Source: Clostridia bacterium
GTDB taxonomy: Bacteria; Bacillota; Clostridia; Oscillospirales; CAG-272
Length of the DNA: 33,598 bases
NCBI GenBank assembly: GCA_017451545.1
Contig: JAFTOB010000096.1
Coordinates: forward strand, 1-33,598
Reading direction: 5' to 3'
Shown: piece after piece, positions 14,358 to 20,749 of the stretch
How the letters are laid out: every line of letters begins with the position of its first letter
Numbering within the stretch: position 1 is the stretch's first letter
Translations under genes and position numbers: made by a program
The notes under the pieces: generated by a model
Seen by the model: the letters and a program-made list of their open reading frames with translations, nothing else
What the model was told of the DNA's origin: nothing
The model's database searches: none

Positions 14358-15037
14358 TTCGTCACCTGCAAAAGTGTGTTTAGTCCGTCGAGAATTTCAT
14401 CTTCGTATGAGGTGTCGGCCGCGCCCGAGGCCTTGCCTGCGCGGATGCCTTCAAAGATCTTTATGTTTTGCTCGACGAACCGAGTAAACAACTCGCCGCC
14501 GTGTGCTATGTTGTGCCGACCGAGCAGGAGCTCGACGGGGGAATATTCCTCACTCTCGCCGCAATATTCGGCGCAGATGACCTGATAGATGCGGTCATCG
14601 TCGGCCAAAGCCTCGTCGATTATGCGGAAGCCCGCGCTCAGCAGAAACTCGCGCAGGTAGGGGGCTTTGGTCATGGGCTGGAGGATCAGCCTGATATTTT
14701 TATCCTTCGTGAAGGGCGCGTCCTGCAGGATGCGCGCGATAAGCTCGCCGCCCATACCGCAGATGAGAATGTCCTGCGCGCCGAAGTCCTCAATGCCGGC
14801 AAGACCGTCGGTGAGGCGAAGCTCGATCTTTTTTGAGAGATTTTTCGGAATGTTGATCCGCGCGCGGCAAAGGGGCCCCTCGTTGATGTCGGAGGCCACG
14901 GCGCGGGAGGCGATGCCGCGAGAGAGCAGATATATAGGGAGCCAGGCGTGGTCGGTTCCCACGTCGGCGATGGCCGAGCCGCGGCGCACGAAGGAGGCGG
15001 CGGCCTGCAGGCGATTTTTCAGAATCACGTCTTTCAT
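14354..15037 (-). CDS. trmK: tRNA (adenine22-N1)-methyltransferase TrmK
   Basis: A 227-residue class I SAM-dependent methyltransferase of the TrmK family, which makes m1A22 in tRNAs of Gram-positive bacteria. The SAM-binding motif is 'IADVGTDHAWLPIYL' (about 23-37), followed by 'AVASDINEGPL', 'LTDGLAGI', the catalytic-motif region 'ILICGMGGELIARIL', and 'LILQPMTKAPYLREFL'. A C-terminal helical domain completes the fold; the length is usual for the family. The downstream nif3 supports the assignment, although another gene intervenes. The start has only a weak GAAGA site 1 nt away and lies 6 nt after an intrinsic terminator, so translation or transcription of this gene may be inefficient. Confidence 0.93.
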   Translation of the reverse strand: MKDVILKNRLQAAASFVRRGSAIADVGTDHAWLPIYLLSRGIASRAVASDINEGPLCRARINIPKNLSKKIELRLTDGLAGIEDFGAQDILICGMGGELIARILQDAPFTKDKNIRLILQPMTKAPYLREFLLSAGFRIIDEALADDDRIYQVICAEYCGESEEYSPVELLLGRHNIAHGGELFTRFVEQNIKIFEGIRAGKASGAADTSYEDEILDGLNTLLQVTK

Positions 15038-15043
15038 ATCTTC

Positions 15044-15083
15044 AAAAAAACGGTCGCACAGCAGGCAAAACCGTGTGCGACCG
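15044..15083 (-). terminator. Terminator between DUF1858 and trmK
   Basis: On the minus strand CGGTCGCACA (15083-15074) pairs with TGTGCGACCG (15060-15051), a 10 bp perfect stem with a 13-nt loop, followed by TTTTTTT (15050-15044). It lies between the DUF1858 stop and the trmK ATG at 15037. No clear promoter is visible between it and trmK. Confidence 0.85.
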
Positions 15084-15088
15084 AGATC

Positions 15089-15295
15089 TTATGCCTCTTT
15101 GCTTGCGAGGTAGTTGTTGATCTGCTTTACGAGCTCGTCGGCATCGGTGCCGTGAACTGCGCAGGCATCTGCGATGGACTCGCCGCGGGAAGCGGGGCAG
15201 CCGAGGCAGTGCATACCGATAGCAAAGAAGAACTGTGCGGTCTCAATATCGGCATCGAGAATATCGCCGATGATGGAATCTTTAGTAACTTTCAT
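15089..15295 (-). CDS. DUF1858 redox-disulfide domain protein
   Basis: A 68-residue protein consisting only of a DUF1858 domain, a family sometimes called the hybrid-cluster-associated redox disulfide domain. It has the typical start 'VTKDSIIGDIL', then 'GMHCLGCPASRGES' with a CxxC pair (C30, C33), and a helical C-terminus 'DELVKQINNYL'. The family is small, cytosolic and common in anaerobes; a redox or metal-related role is presumed but unproven. GGAGG precedes the ATG, and the gene has a perfect consensus promoter and its own terminator, so it is probably monocistronic and well expressed. Confidence 0.9.
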   Translation of the reverse strand: MKVTKDSIIGDILDADIETAQFFFAIGMHCLGCPASRGESIADACAVHGTDADELVKQINNYLASKEA

Positions 15296-15326
15296 TTTTG
15301 TGTCCTCCGTGATATATTATACCCTA

Positions 15327-15355
15327 ATTATAATCCAAATTTGCCGAACTGTCAA
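15327..15355 (-). promoter_or_regulatory. Sigma-A promoter of the DUF1858 gene
   Basis: On the minus strand, TTGACA (15355-15350), 17 bp and TATAAT (15332-15327), a perfect consensus. It may also supply trmK and nif3 by readthrough of the terminator. Confidence 0.9.
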
Positions 15356-15426
15356 GAGCTTATTGCGCTTTTAAGAAAAATTCACAGTATACGTTTACAA
15401 ATATGCAAGTATTTTTTAAAAAACTA

Positions 15427-15455
15427 TTGACAATTTGCGAAATAACTGTTATCAT
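15427..15455 (+). promoter_or_regulatory. Sigma-A promoter of the lysine riboswitch operon
   Basis: TTGACA (15427-15432), 17 bp and TATCAT (15450-15455), about 30 nt upstream of the riboswitch P1 stem. Confidence 0.83.
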
Positions 15456-15483
15456 TAACTAAAGCAACATATACCCTTTAAAA

Positions 15484-15645
15484 CAAGATAGAGGCGCGGA
15501 CCCTATAAGTAGCGCGGCGACGGCTTGGAAAAAAGCCCGCGCGAAAGGACGGTCCGCCGAAGCGAGGTCGGTTTTTCCGCCGATCCCGGCTGGGGTATGG
15601 GAGAATATCTCATACACTGTCGCGAAATGTGAAGAGCTATCGTTT
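15484..15645 (+). ncRNA. Lysine riboswitch (L box)
   Basis: The P1 stem is GATAG (15487-15491) with CTATC (15637-15641). The core blocks of the lysine riboswitch occur in order: 'GATAGAGGCGCG', 'AAGTA', 'CGAAAGG', 'GCCGAAGCGAGG', 'GGCTGGG', 'ACTGTCGC' and 'GTGAAGAGCTATC'. These match the L-box family (Rfam RF00168, from memory). It lies between a promoter and an NhaC-family transporter gene and is followed by a terminator, so lysine should attenuate transcription. GTGAAGAGCT (15629-15638) can pair with GGTTCTTCGC (15679-15688) of the terminator as an antiterminator. Confidence 0.92.
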
Positions 15646-15674
15646 GAAATTCCCCGCAAGGGGAAGCCTTTGAT

Positions 15675-15699
15675 GCACGGTTCTTCGCCGTGCTTTTTT
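15675..15699 (+). terminator. Riboswitch-controlled intrinsic terminator
   Basis: GCACGG (15675-15680) and CCGTGC (15688-15693) form the stem, followed by TTTTTT. A small TTCCCC-gcaa-GGGGAA hairpin (15650-15665) lies just upstream. The 5' arm and loop overlap the predicted antiterminator partner. Confidence 0.83.
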
Positions 15700-15744
15700 G
15701 CTTTTTCGGGGCTGTTGCAAAAAATATGAAAGGAAAAAACAAAA

Positions 15745-17352
15745 ATGTCAACAGCAAAGAAAATCGTTCTTGCGGTTGCGGCTGTGGTGATCATCGCTCT
15801 GCTCGTCGTTGCGGGTCTTACCAATCCCGACGGCGTATACGGCACCGCCTGGTCGCTCTTCCCACCCATTATAGCCATCGGGCTTGCACTTATTACCAAG
15901 GAGGTATACAGCTCGCTGATCATCGGTATCATATCGGGCGCGCTGCTCCACGCAAACTTCTCCCCCACGGGAACCGTGGATGCCGTTATCGGTGACGGTC
16001 TTATTTCGGCCGTTTCGAGTAATGCGGGTATCTTCATCTTCCTCGTTGAGCTGGGTGTTATCGTTGCTCTCGTCAACAAGACGGGCGCGGCTCGCGCCTT
16101 CGGCCGCTGGGCAGAAACGCACATCAAGACCAAGGCGGGTGCTATTCTCGCAACCTTTGCCCTCGGCGTCCTTATCTTTATTGACGACTACTTCAACTGC
16201 CTCACCGTCGGCTCGGTCATGGCCCCCGTTACCGACAGCAAGAAGATCTCGCGCACCAAGCTTGCTTACATAATCGACGCCACGGCAGCTCCTATCTGTA
16301 TGATCGCTCCCATTTCCTCTTGGGCGGCGGCAGTTTCCAGTAACGTCACCCCCGAGGTTGCGGGAGATATGACGGGTCTCGAGCTCTTCGTCAACGCCAT
16401 CCCCTTTAACTTCTACTCTCTTCTCACACTTGTTTTCGTAGTTGCACTTGCAATTATGGGCTATGATTACGGTAAGATGTCCGAGTTTGAGATCAAGGCA
16501 CAGAACGGCGATCTCGGAATCCTTGTAAAGAACGAGGAGCCCGTTGACGAGGGCAAGTCCCGCGCCAGCGTTTGGGATCTGCTTATTCCTATTATCGTTC
16601 TCATCGTTGTCAGCATTCTCGCGCTTATGTACGTCGGAGGCTTCTTCGATGCCGAGAGCGAGTACTACATGAATTTCGTGGATGCCTTCGGTAACACGGA
16701 TGCCACGGTCGGTCTGCCTTGGGGCGGATTTATCTCGCTGATCGTCATTATCGTGTACATGATGCTCCGCCGTCACGTCAACTTCCAGTCGGCAATGGAT
16801 TCTCTGCCTCAGGGCTTCATCGCAATGGTTCCCGCCATCCTGATCCTGACCTTTGCCAACGCATTGAAGAACACCACAAACCTGCTTGGAAGCGACGATT
16901 TCGTCAAGGCTATTATGGCAAACGCAGGCGTTCTCGCATCCTTCCTGCCCGCCATCATCTTCCTTGTTGCCTGCTTTATCTCCTTCTCGACGGGAACCTC
17001 CTGGGGAACCTTCGGTATCCTTATTCCCATCGTGCTCAGCGTATTTGAGGCCGGCGACCCGCTGCTCTTCATCGGTATCTCCGCCTGCCTTGCAGGTGCC
17101 GTTTGCGGCGACCATTGCTCTCCTATTTCCGACACCACCATCATGGCATCGGCCGGAGCACAGTGCAAGCACGTGGATCACGTTTCCACTCAGCTTCCTT
17201 ACGCCATTACCGTGGCGGCTATCTCCTTCGTGATGTTCGTCATCGCGGGCTTTGTGAAGAGTGCGTGGATCTGCCTGCCCATCGGTGTGGTGCTCACCGT
17301 CGGCACACTCTTCGTGATCAAGCTGCTCACAAAGAAGAAAGCTGTAAAATAA
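15745..17352 (+). CDS. lysW: NhaC-family transporter, predicted lysine permease
   Basis: A 535-residue polytopic membrane protein of the NhaC Na+/H+ antiporter superfamily. Diagnostic segments are 'SLFPPIIAIGLALITKEVY' (about 37-55), 'FIDDYFNCLTVGSVMAPVTD' (about 144-163), 'APICMIAPISSWAAAV', and 'CGDHCSPISDTTIMASAGA' near the end. The lysine riboswitch in its leader matches the group of NhaC-like proteins predicted by comparative genomics to be lysine transporters (LysW), so lysine uptake is more likely than Na+/H+ exchange; this is inference. The start ATG follows AAAGGA by 9 nt. The gene is monocistronic, with a strong terminator downstream. Confidence 0.9.
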   Translation: MSTAKKIVLAVAAVVIIALLVVAGLTNPDGVYGTAWSLFPPIIAIGLALITKEVYSSLIIGIISGALLHANFSPTGTVDAVIGDGLISAVSSNAGIFIFLVELGVIVALVNKTGAARAFGRWAETHIKTKAGAILATFALGVLIFIDDYFNCLTVGSVMAPVTDSKKISRTKLAYIIDATAAPICMIAPISSWAAAVSSNVTPEVAGDMTGLELFVNAIPFNFYSLLTLVFVVALAIMGYDYGKMSEFEIKAQNGDLGILVKNEEPVDEGKSRASVWDLLIPIIVLIVVSILALMYVGGFFDAESEYYMNFVDAFGNTDATVGLPWGGFISLIVIIVYMMLRRHVNFQSAMDSLPQGFIAMVPAILILTFANALKNTTNLLGSDDFVKAIMANAGVLASFLPAIIFLVACFISFSTGTSWGTFGILIPIVLSVFEAGDPLLFIGISACLAGAVCGDHCSPISDTTIMASAGAQCKHVDHVSTQLPYAITVAAISFVMFVIAGFVKSAWICLPIGVVLTVGTLFVIKLLTKKKAVK

Positions 17353-17363
17353 TTTGACTTTTT

Positions 17364-17398
17364 ACGGGACCCCCGATGGGGTCCCGTATTCTTTTTTT
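17364..17398 (+). terminator. Terminator of the NhaC-family gene
   Basis: ACGGGACCCC (17364-17373) pairs with GGGGTCCCGT (17378-17387) around CGAT, followed by ATTCTTTTTTT. Confidence 0.92.
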
Positions 17399-17429
17399 AC
17401 TCATTTTCACGGAAATTTCGTATAGGTAC

Positions 17430-17459
17430 TTGCCAAAAGCGGCATACTTATGGTATAAT
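17430..17459 (+). promoter_or_regulatory. Sigma-A promoter of prfB
   Basis: TTGCCA (17430-17435), 18 bp and TATAAT (17454-17459). The following leader is about 40 nt and ends with GGAGG at 17492-17496. Confidence 0.82.
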
Positions 17460-17505
17460 AGATAGGATAATAAGTAATATTCTACCTATTCGGAGGAAAA
17501 CGCAC

Positions 17506-18627
17506 TTGATTACAGCACTTGAAGAAGCAAGATATACTCTTACCTTGCACAGAGATACCATAAAGGAGCTCGGCGATTCGCTTCGCATTGAGGAGCTTCG
17601 CCGTAACGTGGAGGCCCTTGAGGCGCAGACCCAGGAGCAGGATTTCTGGTCCAATCAGGAGAATTCGTCCAAGGTGCTCCAGACCATAAAGCAGACCAAG
17701 GACAAGATCTCGGACTTTGAGGCACTCAGCGTAAAGCTTGAGGATGCCATTACTCTTGCCGAGATGGCGATCGAGGAGAATGACGAATCCTATATTCCCG
17801 AGGTTGAGGCAGAGCTTGCCGGGATCATCGAGGAGGAGGAGAGAATGAGACTCGAGACCCTGCTTTGCGGCGAGTATGACAAGAACAACGCCATCGTTTC
17901 CTTCCACCCCGGTGCCGGCGGTACCGAGGCACAGGACTGGGCACAGATGCTCTACCGTATGATCACCCGTTGGGCCGAGGCTCACAAGTTCAACGTCAAG
18001 CTGCTTGACTGGCTGGATGGTGACGAGGCGGGTATCAAGAGTGCCAGCATTATGGTCGAGGGTATGAACGCATACGGATATCTGAAGAGCGAGCACGGCG
18101 TTCACCGCCTTGTGCGTTGTTCGCCCTTTGACTCCGCAGGTCGCCGTCAGACCTCCTTTGCATCCATTGAGGTGGTTCCCGAGTTCGATAAGATCGACTC
18201 CATTGAGATCCGCGACGATGAGATCGAGGTCACGGCTCACAAGTCCAGCGGCGCGGGCGGTCAGCACATCAACAAGACCAGCTCGGCTATCCGTATCGTC
18301 CACAAGGCCACCGGAATCGTCGTCGGATGTCAGACCGAGCGCTCCCAGCTTCAGAACAAGGAGACCGCTCTGAAAATGCTCAAGGCAAAGCTGATGGAGA
18401 TCAAGCTCCGCGAGCATCTTGACAAGATCGAGGATATCAAGGGCAACAAGACCAATATCGAGTGAGGCGCACAGATCCGTTCCTACGTATTTATGCCGTA
18501 TACTCTTGCTAAAGACAACCGCACAGGCTACGAAAACGGCAACATCAGCGCGGTTATGGACGGCGAGATCGACGGATTCATCAACGCCTTCCTCAAGCAG
18601 AACGCAAAGAACAAATCCGAAATTTAA
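17506..18627 (+). CDS. prfB: Peptide chain release factor 2 with in-frame UGA
   Basis: Release factor 2, which terminates translation at UGA and UAA. The start is a TTG behind GGAGG. The codon-recognition tripeptide SPF is at 206-208 and the catalytic GGQ at 251-253, so this is RF2 and not RF1. An in-frame TGA at codon 320 stops the frame after 319 residues, short of the usual about 365. The same frame continues for 53 codons ('[20 protein letters not shown]', then '[15 protein letters not shown]') to TAA at 18625-18627, giving a normal 373-residue RF2 if UGA is read. The UGA replaces the conserved Trp before G-x-Q-I-R-S-Y-V. The classical N-terminal +1 frameshift site is absent. The fragment lacking the C-terminal segment is probably inactive. 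Confidence 0.93.
18463..18465 (+). promoter_or_regulatory. Candidate UGA readthrough (recoding) site in prfB
   Basis: GAG-TGA-GGC at codon 320 of prfB. Codon 319 (GAG) and codon 321 (GGC) align with the conserved 'E/A-W-G' of RF2. Zero-frame decoding, most simply by near-cognate tRNA-Trp, restores full-length RF2. A +1 or -1 frameshift would not, because homology stays in frame 0. Selenocysteine is unlikely because the conserved residue is Trp. Only a weak TACG/CGTA hairpin is visible about 25 nt downstream. Confidence 0.7.
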
Positions 18628-18684
18628 AGAATTCTGAATTTCGATACTTTTTATGCCGCCGCTGTGCGGCGAAAGGGGAATTTT

Positions 18685-19062
18685 ATGAAGCTTACAAGAA
18701 AAGAACGTGGCTTTCTCGGCCTTTCGCTGATTTTTTCGGCCTGTATGCTGGTGATCGTTTTCATCATCACCTGCATCAAGAAGAAAAATCTGCTTGCCGC
18801 TCTTGCTGCCGTTGCGGCTATTGACGTTGCGGCCGGCTGCTGGTTTTTGCACCGCACAAAGAAGAACAACGGCTACGCCTTCGATTTCTTCGACGAGGAC
18901 GATTACGAGATCTTCGACGAGGAGGAGGCAAAGGATGCCGAAAAGGCCATTTACGCAAGCTTTCTCAAGCGCCGCGGAACAGAGAACGCAGGCAGATCCG
19001 CAAAGCCCGTGTACGAGATCCCGGTAGACGAGGATGCAAGCGAGGAAGACTTTACAAAATGA
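18685..19062 (+). CDS. Small two-TM membrane protein with acidic tail
   Basis: A 125-residue protein of unknown family. A basic N-terminus (MKLTRKERG) is followed by two hydrophobic segments (about residues 11-31 and 38-56) split by 'KKKN', then a cytosolic acidic tail containing 'FDFFDEDDYEIFDEEEAKD' and ending 'DASEEDF'. It could be a scaffold or regulator at the membrane, but nothing indicates its function. The start at 18685 follows GAAAGGGG; a GTG 7 codons earlier overlaps that site and is rejected. It sits 57 nt after the full prfB stop and overlaps tcdA by ATGA, so it is probably in the prfB operon. Confidence 0.75.
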   Translation: MKLTRKERGFLGLSLIFSACMLVIVFIITCIKKKNLLAALAAVAAIDVAAGCWFLHRTKKNNGYAFDFFDEDDYEIFDEEEAKDAEKAIYASFLKRRGTENAGRSAKPVYEIPVDEDASEEDFTK

Positions 19063-19745
19063 TCAGAGAAGAAATGATCCGCACCGCCGCTCTTTTGGGC
19101 GGCGGTGCGTGCGATAAGCTTAAAAATGCAAGGGTCGCCGTTTTCGGTGTCGGCGGCGTGGGCGGATTTCTCTGCGAGGCTCTGGCTCGCGCGGGGGTCG
19201 GCGCACTTGATATTTACGATGCCGATACCGTGTCGCTTTCAAACATAAACCGCCAGATCATCGCCCTCCATTCCACCGTCGGCCGCCCGAAGGTGGAGGT
19301 CATGAAGGAGCGGATCGCGGATATCAATCCCGATTGCAGGGTCACGGCTCACGAGGTCTTTTATCTGCCCGAAAATGCCGATGAGTTTCCCCTTGACGGC
19401 TGTGACTACATAGCCGATGCCGTCGATACCGTTGCGGCAAAGGTTGAGCTCGCCGTCCGCGCCGATAGGCTCGGGATCCCGATCATCTCGGCAATGGGAG
19501 CAGGGAATAAGCTTGATCCCACCCGCTTTGAGGTTACAAGCCTTGATAAGACTCAGACCTGCCCGTTGGCGCGCTCAATGCGCAAGATCCTGCGTGAAAA
19601 GGGGCTTGACAAAAAGGTCAAGGTGGTCTATTCTCAGGAGCCCGCGAGGAAGAACGACATGGGCGTCATCGGAAGCATTTCCTTCGTCCCCTCTGTGGCC
19701 GGACTTATTATGGCGGGGGAGATCATAAAGGATCTTACAAAATAA
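19059..19745 (+). CDS. tcdA: tRNA threonylcarbamoyladenosine dehydratase TcdA
   Basis: A 228-residue E1-like ThiF/MoeB-family enzyme that uses ATP to cyclise t6A37 in tRNA to ct6A. The nucleotide-binding 'VAVFGVGGVGGFLCEALARA' lies at about 26-45. It is followed by 'DIYDADTVSLSNINRQI', with the Asp, Asn and Arg typical of E1 adenylation, then 'DAVDTVAAK' and 'ISAMGAGNKLDPTRFEV'. The TcdA-specific C-terminal part 'CPLARSMRKILREKGL' and 'VVYSQEPA' distinguishes it from ThiF. The start overlaps the previous stop as ATGA; an internal ATG five codons later is possible. It is the last gene before a bidirectional terminator. Confidence 0.93.
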   Translation: MIREEMIRTAALLGGGACDKLKNARVAVFGVGGVGGFLCEALARAGVGALDIYDADTVSLSNINRQIIALHSTVGRPKVEVMKERIADINPDCRVTAHEVFYLPENADEFPLDGCDYIADAVDTVAAKVELAVRADRLGIPIISAMGAGNKLDPTRFEVTSLDKTQTCPLARSMRKILREKGLDKKVKVVYSQEPARKNDMGVIGSISFVPSVAGLIMAGEIIKDLTK

Positions 19746-19746
19746 A

Positions 19747-19781
19747 AATCGGTTCAGGATTTCCTGAACCGATTTTTTTTT
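19747..19781. terminator. Bidirectional terminator
   Basis: AATCGGTTCAGG (19747-19758) pairs with CCTGAACCGATT (19763-19774). TTTTTTT follows on plus, and an A-rich flank gives a U tract on minus. It lies between converging tcdA and the GH43 gene. Confidence 0.9.
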
Positions 19782-19783
19782 CG

Positions 19784-20710
19784 TTAAATGATAGTCTGTT
19801 TGATGATCCCGTTCTCCTCGGTGAAGGTGACCTCGCCGATGACGGTGCGGCGGTCGCCGCCGGGGTGGTCGGGGTCGGTCTGCACGTGGAAGGAGGTGTA
19901 GAGCTTGCCGTCCTTGCCCGTAAAGAGGGCGTTATGACCCGCGCCAAAGAGGTCGCCGCGGTTGGAGAGCACGGGGTTGCTCTCCTCGTGCTTGATCCAG
20001 GGACCCATGGGATGCTCGGCTTCGGCTATGCAGATGGCGTAGTCGTTGGAGGCATAGTAGTTTGCCGAGTAATTCATCACGTATTTGTTGCCGAGCTTGA
20101 TAACGAAGGGGCCCTCGTTCCAGATAGTGGGCTTCTTTTTGAGGAGCTCAAGGGACTTTTTTTCCCAATCGTAGGTGGGGCGGGTGACGTGAACGTGCTC
20201 ACCCACGGCCTCGGTCAGGTCGTCGTTCAGGCGCACGCAGTAAAGGTCGCTGATGCGGACGCCGTCCACGTAATTTTCACAGCAATCGCGGGAATAATAG
20301 AAGAAATTGCCCTCGTCGCAGACCAGCACCGAGCCGTCGATGGTGGCGTAGCCAAGATCGAACATAGGTCTGTTGTGTACGTCGACAAAGGGACCCGTGG
20401 GCGAGTCGCTGACCGCCACGCCGAGACGCAAGGAGTCGAGCTCTCGGCTCTTTGCCGTGTAGTGCATTACGAATTTGCCGTTATGATATATTACTTCGGG
20501 AGCCCAGAAGTGGGATTTTCCCCAATACTTATCGCCGTCAAAGCAACGGATGGGGTCGCTCCAATTTTTGAGATCCTCGCTGACCCAAACGTTGTAACCC
20601 GAGCCGGCGTGCGGCGCGCAGGCGCACTCGCAGGTAGCATAGCAATAATATTTGCCCTCGTAAAGCAGGACCTGAGGGTCGCCGATTCCCGTGATGTTTG
20701 TAATTATCAT
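19784..20710 (-). CDS. Glycoside hydrolase family 43 protein
   Basis: A 308-residue five-bladed beta-propeller enzyme of the GH43-type clan, with arabinofuranosidase or xylosidase activity as the usual range. The three expected acidic residues are visible: the base D11 in 'GIGDPQVLLY', D125 in 'TIDGSVLV' and the acid E199 in 'WNEGPFVIK'. Other family marks are 'SHFWAPEVIYHNGKFVMHYT' and 'RGDLFGAGHNALF'. No signal peptide is present, so it would act on imported oligosaccharides in the cytosol. It starts 39 nt after the murA stop with a CAGGAG site, so it is probably cotranscribed with murA, an unusual pairing. The substrate cannot be told. Confidence 0.9.
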   Translation of the reverse strand: MIITNITGIGDPQVLLYEGKYYCYATCECACAPHAGSGYNVWVSEDLKNWSDPIRCFDGDKYWGKSHFWAPEVIYHNGKFVMHYTAKSRELDSLRLGVAVSDSPTGPFVDVHNRPMFDLGYATIDGSVLVCDEGNFFYYSRDCCENYVDGVRISDLYCVRLNDDLTEAVGEHVHVTRPTYDWEKKSLELLKKKPTIWNEGPFVIKLGNKYVMNYSANYYASNDYAICIAEAEHPMGPWIKHEESNPVLSNRGDLFGAGHNALFTGKDGKLYTSFHVQTDPDHPGGDRRTVIGEVTFTEENGIIKQTII

Positions 20711-20749
20711 TTTTTATCTCCTGGTTTATGTGAAATTATGCACAGGACG

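Noticed and set aside
15748-17181. 477-residue minus-strand open frame
   Set aside because: It is the antisense of the NhaC-family gene, and the translation shows no domain or membrane pattern.
18463-18465. Genome-wide reassignment of UGA to Trp
   Set aside because: UGA ends many genes here with correct lengths and in ATGA overlaps (udk, HAD, the isomerase, trmK, DUF3810 and RluA-type genes), and Trp is TGG elsewhere. A general code change does not fit.
18463-18465. Selenocysteine at the prfB UGA
   Set aside because: The conserved residue is Trp, and no convincing hairpin of SECIS type directly follows the UGA.
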